In this document: positions 26,678-35,222 of the stretch, piece after piece
Position numbering within the stretch: position 1 is the first letter of the stretch
Layout: each line of letters opens with the position of its first letter
DNA from: Paracoccaceae bacterium
GTDB taxonomy: Bacteria > Pseudomonadota > Alphaproteobacteria > Rhodobacterales > Rhodobacteraceae
Direction of reading: 5' to 3'
NCBI GenBank assembly: GCA_027489375.1
Contig: JAIXZW010000019.1
Location: forward strand, 214,326 to 278,325
Length of the DNA: 64,000 nt
The notes under the pieces: generated by a model
Databases searched by the model: none
Told to the model about the DNA's origin: nothing
What the model saw: the letters and a program-made list of their open reading frames with translations, nothing else
Made by a program: the position numbers and the translations under genes

Positions 26678-28054
26678 ATGGCAATCCGCAAACTTCTCGT
26701 CGCCAATCGGGGCGAGATCGCGGTGCGGATCATCCGCGCCGCCAAGGAATTGGGCATCAGGACGGTGGCTGTTCACAGTCTGGCCGATGCGGACAGTCTG
26801 GCAGTGAAACTGGCGGATGAGGCGGTGCCGATCGGTCCGCCTGCGGCGTCGAAGTCCTATCTGAAGATCGAGGCCATTCTGGAAGCCGCCCGCCTGACCG
26901 GGGCGGATGCGGTGCATCCGGGTTACGGCTTTCTGGCCGAGAACGCCGATTTTGCCGATGCGGTGGAAGCGGCGGGGATGGTCTGGGTCGGGCCGAAGGG
27001 CGACAGCATCCGCGTGATGGGCGACAAGGTCGCCGCCCGCATCGCCGCCGAGTCGGCGGGGGTGCCGGTGGTGCCGGGGTCGGACGGGCGGATCGACGAC
27101 CCCGATCAGGCCCGCGCCGTGGCGCTGGCCATCGGATTCCCCGTTATGATCAAGGCCGCCGCAGGGGGCGGGGGGCGCGGTATCCGCATCGCCCATGACA
27201 TGGAAGAATTCGAGCGCCTGATGCCGCAGGCCAGTGCCGAGGCCAAGGCGGCCTTTGGCGACGGTGGCCTTTATATGGAAAAGGTCATCGAACGCGCCCG
27301 CCATATCGAGGTGCAGGTTCTGGGCGACGGCACCCGCGCCGTGCATTTCTTCGAACGCGAATGTTCGCTGCAACGCCGCCGCCAGAAGGTCTGGGAGGAA
27401 GCGCCCTCGGCCACCCTGCCGCAGGCGATGCGGGAACGGCTTTGCGCATCGGCCGTCGCCCTTGCGGAAGCGGTGGGCTATCGCGGGGCGGGGACGCTGG
27501 AATACCTTTATGACGATGCGTCGGGGCAGTTCTATTTCATCGAGATGAACACGCGCATACAGGTCGAGCATCCCGTGACCGAGATGGTGACGGCCGTCGA
27601 TCTTGTGCGCGAGATGATCCGCATCGCGGGCGGAGAGCCGCTGCGCTACCGGCAAGAGGATATCCGCCTGACGGGCCATGCCATCGAGGTCCGCATCTGT
27701 GCCGAGGACCCCGCCAAGGGTTTCGCGCCCGCGCCGGGCACGATTTCGGCTTTGCGCGTGCCGGGGGGGGCGGGGGTACGGTTCGATACGATGCTGTATC
27801 AGGGCTATACCGTGCCGCCGTTCTACGACTCGCTCTTGGGAAAGCTGATCGTCTGGGACGAGGACCGCGCGTCGGCCATCGCCCGCATGCGCCGCGCTTT
27901 GGACGAACTGGCGGTCGAGGGGCTGCCGACGACACGGCCCCTGCATATGCTTTTGGCCCGCGACCCCGAGGTCGCCGAGGCCGCTTTCCACACGCGCTGG
28001 CTGGAACCCTGGCTAGAGCGGAACGCACACCGGCTTGAGGAGACCCCGGAATGA
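26678..28054 (+). CDS. biotin carboxylase (ATP-grasp)
   Basis: The protein has 458 aa, AccC-like. It has the N-terminal KLLVANRGEIAVRIIRAAKELG, the glycine-rich ATP loop KAAAGGGGRGIRI near residue 160, and the catalytic EMNTRIQVEHPVTEM near 287. It carboxylates biotin on the small carrier using ATP and bicarbonate. The acceptor subunits are inferred to be the next two genes, whose products match the two halves of the urea carboxylase carboxyltransferase domain. It shares a 4-bp overlap with pxpB. A housekeeping role in fatty-acid synthesis is unlikely from this context. Confidence 0.93.
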   Translation: MAIRKLLVANRGEIAVRIIRAAKELGIRTVAVHSLADADSLAVKLADEAVPIGPPAASKSYLKIEAILEAARLTGADAVHPGYGFLAENADFADAVEAAGMVWVGPKGDSIRVMGDKVAARIAAESAGVPVVPGSDGRIDDPDQARAVALAIGFPVMIKAAAGGGGRGIRIAHDMEEFERLMPQASAEAKAAFGDGGLYMEKVIERARHIEVQVLGDGTRAVHFFERECSLQRRRQKVWEEAPSATLPQAMRERLCASAVALAEAVGYRGAGTLEYLYDDASGQFYFIEMNTRIQVEHPVTEMVTAVDLVREMIRIAGGEPLRYRQEDIRLTGHAIEVRICAEDPAKGFAPAPGTISALRVPGGAGVRFDTMLYQGYTVPPFYDSLLGKLIVWDEDRASAIARMRRALDELAVEGLPTTRPLHMLLARDPEVAEAAFHTRWLEPWLERNAHRLEETPE

Positions 28055-28926
28055 AGACCAGATACTCCTTTGGCGGCGACGAGCACATCTTTGTCGAATG
28101 CGATGAGGAAATGTCGCTTGAAGCCTTTTTCAAGGGCATGTCGATCACCAGCGCCCTGCGCGAGGCCAAGATCAAGGGCGTGACCGAGATTTGCCCCGCC
28201 AACGCGTCGTTTCAGGTGCGGTTCGATCCTGACGTGATCTCGCCCGACGATATGATGGCCGAGTTGAAAAAGCTGGAAGCGGTTGCCCAATCGGCGGCGC
28301 CGACCTTGCAGACGCGGATCATCGAAGTGCCGGTCCTGTATAACGATCCGTGGACGCACGAGACGCTGATGCGGTTCCGCGAAAGGCATCAGGACCCGAC
28401 CTCGACCGACATCGAATACACGGCGCGGATCAACAACCTCGACGGTGTGGACGGGTTCGTTAAGGCCCATTCCGGCGCGCCGTGGTTCGTGTCGATGGTG
28501 GGCTTCGTGGCGGGTTTGCCGTTCCTTTACCAGATGGTGGACCGCAAGCGGCAGATCCAGTCGCCGAAATACCTGCGCCCGCGCACCGATACGCCGCGGC
28601 TGACCGTGGGGCATGGCGGCTGCTTTGCCTGCATCTATTCCGTGCGCGGGGCGGGGGGCTACCAGATGTTCGGCATCACGCCGATGCCGATCTATGATCC
28701 GAACCAGACGGTGCCTTACCTGCGCGACTTCATGTGTCTGTTCAGCCCCGGCGACATCGTGAAGTGGAAGCCCATCGACCGCGCCGAATACGACCATACG
28801 GTCGCCGAAGTGGACGCGGGCCGCTGGATGCCGCGCATCGCGCCGGTCACGTTCTCGCTCACCGAGTTCCAGAAAGACATCGACGGCACCAATGCCCGCA
28901 TCATGGAGGCGCTCAATGGCCATTAA
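28051..28926 (+). CDS. pxpB: PxpB/KipI-like subunit (AHS1 / carboxyltransferase domain C)
   Basis: The protein has 291 aa, somewhat longer than the roughly 240-aa Bacillus KipI. It begins TRYSFGGDEHIFVECDEEMS and contains the family core HSGAPWFVSMVGFVAGLPFLY and PRLTVGHGGCFACIYSVRGAGGY (quoted in parts). KipI/AHS1 and KipA/AHS2 together form both the PxpBC half of bacterial 5-oxoprolinase and the carboxyltransferase domain of urea carboxylase. Being flanked by biotin carboxylase and KipA makes the second reading attractive here. It overlaps the upstream gene by 4 bp and pxpC by 11 bp. Confidence 0.87.
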   Translation: MKTRYSFGGDEHIFVECDEEMSLEAFFKGMSITSALREAKIKGVTEICPANASFQVRFDPDVISPDDMMAELKKLEAVAQSAAPTLQTRIIEVPVLYNDPWTHETLMRFRERHQDPTSTDIEYTARINNLDGVDGFVKAHSGAPWFVSMVGFVAGLPFLYQMVDRKRQIQSPKYLRPRTDTPRLTVGHGGCFACIYSVRGAGGYQMFGITPMPIYDPNQTVPYLRDFMCLFSPGDIVKWKPIDRAEYDHTVAEVDAGRWMPRIAPVTFSLTEFQKDIDGTNARIMEALNGH

Positions 28927-29887
28927 CGTCATCAAGCCGGGCCTTTCCACCACGGTTCAGGACCTTGGCCGCCCCGGATATTACCACATCGGGATTCCCA
29001 CCTCGGGCGGGATGGATACGCTGTCGCTGGCCGCAGCCAACCTGCTGGTCGGGAACGCGGCGGGGGATGCGGTGCTGGAAGCCGTGTTCATGGGGCCGGA
29101 GCTTGAATTCACCGCCGATGCAACCGTTGCCGTGACGGGGGCCGACATGCCGCCGAAGGTGGATGGCGAAGAGCGTGCAGGCTGGACTTCGTTCAGGGTG
29201 AAGAAGGGGCAGGTCCTGAGCTTCGGCTTCCTGAAGGCAGGGGCGCGGGCCTATATCGCCGTGTCGGGCGGGATCGACGTGCCTGTCGTTCTCGGTTCGC
29301 GCTCGACCTATACGCTCGGCGTGCTGGGCGGGTTCAAGGGACGCAAGCTGGAAGCGGGCGACCAGTTGCCCGTGGGGGCGGGGAAAGCCGTGGCCGAGGG
29401 GCGGACCCTGCCCGAAAACCTGCGCCGCAAGCCGGGAATGCCTGCCGAATTGCGGATGCTGCCGGGGCTTTACTGGCACCGCATCACCGAAGCGGCGGGG
29501 CGTAACTTCTTCGAGGACACGTGGAAGGTCGCACCCGAGGCAGACCGCATCGGCTATCGTTTCAAGGCGGGGCGACCTTTGGAATTCGTGGACCGTGAAC
29601 AGCCCTTTGGCGCGGGGTCCGATCCGTCGAACATCGTGGACGCCTGTTACCCCTATGGCTCGGTGCAGGTGCCCGGGGGGACGGAGCCTATCGTGCTGCA
29701 CCGCGATGCGGTGTCGGGCGGCGGGTATTTCATGGTCGGAACGGTCGTTTCGGCGGACATGGACCTGATCGGTCAATTGCAGCCGCATACGCCGACCCGT
29801 TTCGTGAAAGTGACGATGCAAGAGGCGCTGCAGGCGCGGCACGACCGCAAGGCCGTGCTTGACGCGATCACCGCCGCGCTGGTCTGA
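28916..29887 (+). CDS. pxpC: PxpC/KipA-like subunit (AHS2 / carboxyltransferase domain D)
   Basis: The protein has 323 aa from MAINVIKPGLSTTVQD. The track start at 28892 is 8 codons upstream, inside pxpB. It is recognised by VQDLGRPGYYHIGIPTSG at the N-terminus, LLVGNAAGDAVLE near 40 and the C-terminal GGYFMVGTVVSADMDLIGQ. It is the partner of the KipI-like product. It could act as a 5-oxoprolinase subunit with PxpA, or as the carboxyl-acceptor half of a split urea-carboxylase-like enzyme with the biotin proteins. A GC-rich hairpin (29905-29929) follows the stop. Confidence 0.88.
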   Translation: MAINVIKPGLSTTVQDLGRPGYYHIGIPTSGGMDTLSLAAANLLVGNAAGDAVLEAVFMGPELEFTADATVAVTGADMPPKVDGEERAGWTSFRVKKGQVLSFGFLKAGARAYIAVSGGIDVPVVLGSRSTYTLGVLGGFKGRKLEAGDQLPVGAGKAVAEGRTLPENLRRKPGMPAELRMLPGLYWHRITEAAGRNFFEDTWKVAPEADRIGYRFKAGRPLEFVDREQPFGAGSDPSNIVDACYPYGSVQVPGGTEPIVLHRDAVSGGGYFMVGTVVSADMDLIGQLQPHTPTRFVKVTMQEALQARHDRKAVLDAITAALV

Positions 29888-29904
29888 AGGAGGCGACCGA
29901 AACA

Positions 29905-29929
29905 GGCGGGGGAGGACACGCCCCCCGCC
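29905..29929 (+). terminator. intergenic hairpin after pxpC
   Basis: GGCGGGGG pairs with CCCCCGCC across a 9-nt loop in the 61-bp gap between pxpC and the next gene. It has no T-tract, so it is more likely an attenuator or mRNA stabiliser than a full stop for the operon. Confidence 0.45.
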
Positions 29930-29948
29930 ACCCAGAGCGAGTGACCCG

Positions 29949-31181
29949 ATGAAGGACCAAGCCCAAGCCGATCTTGCCGCCCCGCCGACGATTCCACGGC
30001 GGAAACTGCGTGTGCTTGGCACGTCGATCACCCTTTTGCGCCCCGTGCGGGAAAAGGCGAAAGAGGAACTGGGGTTCGAACTCGACTTCGAGAAGATGGA
30101 TTTCCTGTCTTGCCAGCGGCGCGCGGCGATGGAGCCGGAAAGCTACGATGTCTACGAGCAGTGCTTCCACAACCTTGATATCGTGTGGTTCTGGGGGGCG
30201 CTTCAGCCCATCGACATCAACCGCATTCCGGAATGGGACAATATCTCGGACCTCGCCAAACTCGGCGGGGTGAGCAAATACGCGGGACGCGGTCGGGGCG
30301 ATGCTCCGGCCAAGAAACTGTACGTTCAGCCCGGCGGCTTTCTGGGACCCAAACCGTCGCGCTACATCAGCATGCTGCCGACCGTGCACAATATGGACAG
30401 TTTCGGCTACGACTCGCGCATTTTCGGCGAGGGGCCGGATGTCCGGCCAAGCTGGGCGTGGCTGCTTGACCGTCGCGCCAAGGGGCGGATCGCGCTGGTC
30501 GACGAACCCGCCATCGGCTTTTTCGACGCGGCACTGGCGGCGGAAGCTTCCGGCGCGCTCGAATTCGCCGATATCGGCAATATGACGATCGACGAGATCA
30601 ACGCTCTCATGACGCTGCTCGAGGATCGCCGCGCCGAAGGGTTTTTCCGCGGCACGTGGCGCGACGGTCTGGAGGCGGCGGAACTGGCCGAGCAAGGGGC
30701 GGTCGCCGTGCAAAGCATGTGGTCGCCGGTCTATGGCAAGCTGCGCAAGGCGCGGTCGCATTTCGTCGAATCCGCGCCCTCCGAGGGGTATCGCGCGTGG
30801 CATGGCGGGGGGAGCCTGTCGCGGCATCTGCGCGGGGCCGAACTGGACATGGCCTATGAATACCTGAACTGGTGGCTTTCGGGTTATGCCGGTGCCGTGA
30901 TGGCGCGGCAGGGATATTATATCTCGAACCCGCAACGGGCGCGGGAATGGCTTGCCCCCGAGGAATGGTCCTATTGGTACGAAGGGGCTGCGGCATCGCG
31001 TGACCTTGCCGGGCCGGATGGCGAGGTGGCGGTTTCGGCGGGCGGACGGCGGGCGGGTGGCCCCTATGTCGACCGCGCTCGCCGGATCGTCATCTGGAAC
31101 ACGGTCATGGACGAATACAACTATGCCGCACGGGCATGGGACAGGTTCGTCCGCCGCGTGAACGAAGGGGTCGCAGCATGA
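29949..31181 (+). CDS. binding-protein-fold protein without signal peptide (SBP family 1, PotD-like)
   Basis: The protein has 410 aa from ATG 29949. The mature-type fold starts almost at once (PRRKLRVLGTSITLLRPV), and there is no Sec, Tat or lipoprotein signal. The alternative upstream start adds only an Arg/Pro-rich stretch. It is a homologue of the Tat-exported binding protein at 36760: both share WWLSG/YWLSG, a QGYYISNP/QGYYSPN block, EEWSYWYEG/EKYAFWYEG and a final Y...W..F segment. Its stop overlaps the GntR regulator start (ATGA). It may therefore be a cytoplasmic ligand sensor for that regulator or a binding protein exported by an unrecognised route. Confidence 0.8.
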   Translation: MKDQAQADLAAPPTIPRRKLRVLGTSITLLRPVREKAKEELGFELDFEKMDFLSCQRRAAMEPESYDVYEQCFHNLDIVWFWGALQPIDINRIPEWDNISDLAKLGGVSKYAGRGRGDAPAKKLYVQPGGFLGPKPSRYISMLPTVHNMDSFGYDSRIFGEGPDVRPSWAWLLDRRAKGRIALVDEPAIGFFDAALAAEASGALEFADIGNMTIDEINALMTLLEDRRAEGFFRGTWRDGLEAAELAEQGAVAVQSMWSPVYGKLRKARSHFVESAPSEGYRAWHGGGSLSRHLRGAELDMAYEYLNWWLSGYAGAVMARQGYYISNPQRAREWLAPEEWSYWYEGAAASRDLAGPDGEVAVSAGGRRAGGPYVDRARRIVIWNTVMDEYNYAARAWDRFVRRVNEGVAA

Positions 31182-32161
31182 TCCGTTCGGTCAACCCTCT
31201 GGCGCAGGAGCCCCGATACGAGCTGATCGGGCGGGTCTTGCGCGAAAACATCCTGTCCGGCGTGCTGCCGCAAGGATTCGTCCTGCTCGAAGGGCCGATC
31301 GCGGCGGTGATGCAGACCAGCCGCGTGCCGGTCCAGTCGGCGCTGCGCCAGTTGCTGGAGGAGGGGTTGATCCACCGCTTCGACGGGCGCGGCTATCTCG
31401 TGGGGAGCGGGCTGGGCGGGGTGGTTCCCATCCGGCGCGATATCCGCGACCTGTCGCTGGACATTCCGCAAGTGGTGGACGAGGCGCTGCAGACGCGCGG
31501 GACCTGGCGGCATGTCTATGATCAGGTGGAAGAGGAGGTCGCCTCGTGCCAGATTTTCGGAGAGTTCCGCATCGTCGAGACGGAGCTTGCCGATCACCTC
31601 GGCGTCAGCCGGACCGTGGTGCGCGACGTGTTGGCGCGGTTGCAGGAGCGGGGGCTGATTCGCAAAAGCCAAAGCTCGCACTGGATCGCCGGACCCCTGA
31701 CCGCCCGCACCGTGCGCGAGAAATTCGAGCTGCGCGAGATCGTCGAACCCGCCGCGCTGCGCCTTGCCGGTCCGCATATCCGATATGCCGAAGTCGAGGA
31801 TTTGCTTGAACGTGTCGGGAACGACCCCGGGATCACGCCCCAGTTTCTGGGGGATGCGCTCATGGAACTTTGCATTGCGCAGGCACCAAACACAGCCTTG
31901 GTCGAGATGATCCGGTCAAACCGGCTGCTGCTGTCGGCGGTGGACCGCGCCCTGATCCTGCTTGGCCTGCCGAGGGATGAGGACACGATAGAGCAATATC
32001 AGACCCTGCTTGATCTGATTACCCACCATCCCATTGATTCTGCTTGTGAATATCTTCGTTATCACCTGTCCATCACGGCCCGACGATATCTGGCCCGCAT
32101 GAAGATCGTCGCTGTGATCAAGGAGACGGGTGCCTTCGCGCCGTATCTCAGTCCTCAGTAA
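31178..32161 (+). CDS. GntR-family regulator with two winged helices and FCD domain
   Basis: The protein has 327 aa. It is unusual in carrying two GntR-type winged helices. The first is at residues 14-72 (YELIGRVLRENILSG ... VPVQSALRQLLEEGLI). The second is at about 110-165 (YDQVEEEVASCQIFGE ... VSRTVVRDVLARLQERGLIRKS). An all-helical FCD-like effector domain follows (REIVEPAALRLAGPH). It is translationally coupled to the signal-less binding protein. It lies just before the transporter operon, so it probably controls that operon, its own, or both. Confidence 0.88.
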   Translation: MIRSVNPLAQEPRYELIGRVLRENILSGVLPQGFVLLEGPIAAVMQTSRVPVQSALRQLLEEGLIHRFDGRGYLVGSGLGGVVPIRRDIRDLSLDIPQVVDEALQTRGTWRHVYDQVEEEVASCQIFGEFRIVETELADHLGVSRTVVRDVLARLQERGLIRKSQSSHWIAGPLTARTVREKFELREIVEPAALRLAGPHIRYAEVEDLLERVGNDPGITPQFLGDALMELCIAQAPNTALVEMIRSNRLLLSAVDRALILLGLPRDEDTIEQYQTLLDLITHHPIDSACEYLRYHLSITARRYLARMKIVAVIKETGAFAPYLSPQ

Positions 32162-32415
32162 AACGGTTGTAGTACGCAAGATACAAATTCATACCCCCAA
32201 GGCGTTGGCGTCTTGGTCGCTTTTTGGGCGAATTTTTGGGTTTACTTGCTGTTTTTTGACCAATCGAGCAATTTAATAACCTGTTGACAGATAGAAAAAC
32301 CACCTATGTTATACGAAGTACAGTTTTAACGGGGTGAATCGCCGGACTGGCAGCCCCCGCTTCTGACCAAAAAAACAGGCCGGTCCCATCGAGGGCGGGT
32401 CGAACTTCAGGCGAG
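32162..32415 (+). promoter_or_regulatory. AT-rich promoter region of the transporter operon
   Basis: This 254-bp stretch is markedly more AT-rich than its surroundings. It holds an inverted repeat TTGTA-N10-TACAA at 32167-32186. A -35-like TTGACA lies at 32284-32289, followed by TTATAC at 32309-32314 (19-bp spacing; TATGTT at 32305 gives 15). The sequences TACGCAAGATAC (32173-32184) and TACGAAGTAC (32311-32320) look like related operator candidates, possibly for the GntR regulator encoded just upstream. Confidence 0.55.
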
Positions 32416-33495
32416 GTGACGGTGGACACGGCGGTCTTCAGACTCGACGGCGTGACGAAACGCTATGGCGATTTGGTCGCGCTCAACAACGCGACGCTCG
32501 AGGTGGGCGCGAACGAATACCTGTCGTTCCTTGGCCCTTCGGGGTCGGGCAAGACCACGCTGCTGCGCGTGATCGCGGGGTTCGAGGCACCTGAAGCGGG
32601 GCGTGTCCATTTCGAGGGGCGCGACATCACCAACGTCCCCGCGCACGAGCGCGGGATCGGCTTCGTCTTCCAGAACTTCGCCCTCTTTCCGCATCTGACG
32701 GTGATCCAGAACGTCGGCTTCGGGCTGACCCACGGCAAATCGGGGCTGAGTTCCGCCGAGATCGAGCGCCGTGCCGTCGAGATGATCGACCTTGTCGGTC
32801 TGTCGGGCATGGAGGGGCGCGGGGTCGACCAGATTTCGGGCGGGCAGCGGCAGCGGGTGGCGCTGGCGCGGACCCTTGCGATGCGCCCGAAGCTCGTGTT
32901 GCTGGACGAACCGCTTGGCGCGCTGGATGCGAACCTGCGTGGCCGGATGCGGAACGAATTGCGTGCCATCCGCGAAAGGCTGGGCGTGACCTTCCTGCAT
33001 GTCACGGGAAGCGAGACGGAAGCCCTTGCGATGGGTGATCGCGTGGTCGTTCTGGATCGTGGAACGATCATCCAGACCGGCACCCCGGGCGAAATCTACG
33101 ACCGGCCCGCGTCGCCGGACGTTGCGCATTTCCTCAACCGTTTCAACCTGTTCGACGGTAGCCTTTCGCGGGGCAGCTTTACGGGGGCTTTCGGCACGGC
33201 CGCGGTGCCGCAGGCAACGCGTGCGAACCGCGATGTCTATGCCGTGCGCTATGACCGCATGAAGGTCCTGCCCGCGTCGGCAAGCACGGACGGGCCAAAG
33301 CTGCGGGCGACCTTTATCGCGTCCGAATACCTTGGCTCGTCGGTGATGAACTTCTTCGATGCGGGCCACGGACATCTGATCGAGATGGAGCACCATCTGA
33401 GCCTTGGCGCGCCCGATACCTATGAACCCCGGCAGGATTACCTGCTGACCTGGAACCCCGAACAGGCCATCGTCTTTGGCCGCGAGGCAGGCTGA
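32416..33495 (+). CDS. ABC transporter ATP-binding protein, PotA-like (first of two)
   Basis: The protein has 359 aa from a GTG start; GTG 32422 is an alternative. Walker A is GPSGSGKTTLLR near 40, the signature is ISGGQRQRVALARTLA near 137, and Walker B is LVLLDEPLGALDA. Where most ABC ATPases have the His-loop motif THDQ.EA, this one reads HVTGSETEALAM, so the switch histidine is replaced by glycine or lies one residue off. A TOBE-like C-terminal domain follows. It leads the operon of polyamine/opine-type permeases and shares TGATG with the next start. A second ATPase is at 38052. Confidence 0.92.
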   Translation: MTVDTAVFRLDGVTKRYGDLVALNNATLEVGANEYLSFLGPSGSGKTTLLRVIAGFEAPEAGRVHFEGRDITNVPAHERGIGFVFQNFALFPHLTVIQNVGFGLTHGKSGLSSAEIERRAVEMIDLVGLSGMEGRGVDQISGGQRQRVALARTLAMRPKLVLLDEPLGALDANLRGRMRNELRAIRERLGVTFLHVTGSETEALAMGDRVVVLDRGTIIQTGTPGEIYDRPASPDVAHFLNRFNLFDGSLSRGSFTGAFGTAAVPQATRANRDVYAVRYDRMKVLPASASTDGPKLRATFIASEYLGSSVMNFFDAGHGHLIEMEHHLSLGAPDTYEPRQDYLLTWNPEQAIVFGREAG

Positions 33496-34367
33496 TGACC
33501 AGCACCGTCACCATTCAGGACCGCCAGTCCAAAGTCACCCGCTGGCTGCTGATCCCCGGCATCGTCTGGATGTCGCTTTTCCTTGTCGTGCCGATCGCCA
33601 TGATCGTCTACGTCTCGTTCTGGACGCAGACGACCTTCAACATCTCGTCCGATCCGACGCTGGCAAGCTGGAAGCAGTTCTTCACCTCGGACACCTACAC
33701 AGGCTCGCTCTGGACCACGATCCGCATCTGGCTGATCGTGCTGGCGACGACCTTCATCGTGGGCTATCCGACCGCGCTTTTCGTCGGGCTGTTCGTGAAG
33801 TCCAAGACCCTTTCGACCGTGCTTCTGGTCATCTGCGTCATTCCGTTCTGGACCTCGTTCCTGATCCGCGTTCTGGCGTGGCGGCCGATGCTGGGCAAGG
33901 AGGGCGCGATCAACATCGTCCTGATGAAGCTCGGCATCATCCAGCAACCCATCGAGGTTCTGCTGTTCACCGAACTGTCGGTCATCATCGGCATGACGCA
34001 GATATACTGCGTGTTCATGGTCGGCCCCATCGCCTTCATGCTGAGCAGGATCGACCGCAACATCATCGAGGCGGCGCGCGATCTGGGCGCGGGCTTCGGG
34101 CGCATTTTCTGGAAGATCATCTTCCCGCTTTCCCTGCCCGGGGTCGTCGTCGGCGCGATTTTCGTGTCGGTCATGGTTCTGGGGGAGTTCGCCACCTCGG
34201 GTGCCCTGTCGGGCCGCAAGGTCAACCTTTTGGGCAACATCATCGTGACGCAGGTGGGGTCGCTGAAATGGGCGATGGCCTCGGTCGTGGGCGTGGTGCT
34301 GACCGTCGTGATGGGCATCGTGATCGCCGGTTTCCTGCGCATCGTCGATCTGAAGCGGGAGCTGTAA
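33495..34367 (+). CDS. ABC transporter permease, PotB-like
   Basis: The protein has 290 aa with six membrane segments, starting WLLIPGIVWMSLFLVVPIAMI. The EAA loop near residue 195 is EAARDLGAGFGRIFWKIIFP. The start shares one base with the ATPase stop. It is followed after 3 bp by the PotC-like permease. The family transports polyamines and related small amines or acids; the ligand here is unknown but is expected to fit the cyclic-amide catabolism encoded on both sides. Confidence 0.92.
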   Translation: MTSTVTIQDRQSKVTRWLLIPGIVWMSLFLVVPIAMIVYVSFWTQTTFNISSDPTLASWKQFFTSDTYTGSLWTTIRIWLIVLATTFIVGYPTALFVGLFVKSKTLSTVLLVICVIPFWTSFLIRVLAWRPMLGKEGAINIVLMKLGIIQQPIEVLLFTELSVIIGMTQIYCVFMVGPIAFMLSRIDRNIIEAARDLGAGFGRIFWKIIFPLSLPGVVVGAIFVSVMVLGEFATSGALSGRKVNLLGNIIVTQVGSLKWAMASVVGVVLTVVMGIVIAGFLRIVDLKREL

Positions 34368-34370
34368 GTC

Positions 34371-35222
34371 ATGGAATCGCGTATCATCAAACCCGCGCTT
34401 GGCGTCTATGTCGCGCTTTTCGTGCTGTTCCTCTATGGCCCCTTCGTGGTGCTGACGATCATCTCGTTCCAGCAGGGGCCGGATGGAGGACCGCAGTTCC
34501 CGATCATCGAATGGTCGACCTATTGGTACCGCCAGATCTTCGGCCTGACCCCGCCGTCCCGCGTTGCCCCGCTGCCCTTTGGCGAGGCGCTGATCCGGTC
34601 GCTCGTGCTTGCGCTGATGACGATGGTGGTATCGACGGTGCTCGGTGTCATGTCGGCACAGGCCTTCCGGCGGAACTTCAAGGGATCGGCCGTGGTGTTC
34701 TACCTGATCGTGCTGGGCATGATGGTGCCGGGCGTGCTGACGGGGCTTGGCACGTCGCTTCTGGCAAACAACATCATCGGGATCGAGCGGCACTGGTATA
34801 CGACCGCCTTTGCAACCCATGTCGCCTATACGTTCCCCTTCGCCTTCCTTGTGATGCTGGCGATCCTGAACAGGTTCGACTCATCGGTGGAAGAGGCGGC
34901 ATGGTCGCTGGGTGTCGATCCGTGGACGACCTTTCGCAAGGTCACGTTCCCTCTGATCTTTCCGGGCGTCCTGTCGGCGATGCTTTTTGCCTTTACGCTG
35001 AGTCTGGACGAATTCCCGCGCACGCTGTTCGCATCGGGGCGTGACCAGACGTTGCCGTTGGCGATTTATGGCACCTTCTCGGTCGAGATCCACCCCAACA
35101 TCTTTGCCTTCGGGGTGCTGACCACGCTGTTCTCCTTTGCGCTCTTGTCGGTCTACGGCATCCTGATGGCGATGTCGGTTCGCCGCGCCAAGAAGATGGC
35201 GATGCAGGAGGACATTGCATGA
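34371..35222 (+). CDS. ABC transporter permease, PotC-like
   Basis: The protein has 283 aa with six membrane segments (ALGVYVALFVLFLYGPFVVL first). The EAA loop near 180 is EEAAWSLGVDPWTTFRKVTFP. The C-terminal SLDEFPRTLFASG is typical of PotC-like permeases. It overlaps the first SDR gene by 4 bp (ATGA), so dehydrogenase and permease are made together. That suggests the dehydrogenase acts on the imported compound. Confidence 0.92.
   Translation: MESRIIKPALGVYVALFVLFLYGPFVVLTIISFQQGPDGGPQFPIIEWSTYWYRQIFGLTPPSRVAPLPFGEALIRSLVLALMTMVVSTVLGVMSAQAFRRNFKGSAVVFYLIVLGMMVPGVLTGLGTSLLANNIIGIERHWYTTAFATHVAYTFPFAFLVMLAILNRFDSSVEEAAWSLGVDPWTTFRKVTFPLIFPGVLSAMLFAFTLSLDEFPRTLFASGRDQTLPLAIYGTFSVEIHPNIFAFGVLTTLFSFALLSVYGILMAMSVRRAKKMAMQEDIA

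Noticed and set aside
26438-28054. Reading the biotin carrier and carboxylase as acetyl-CoA carboxylase AccBC
   Set aside because: The carrier is far too short, lacks the AccB linker and has V-M-K-S instead of A-M-K-M. The genes sit inside a pxp operon.
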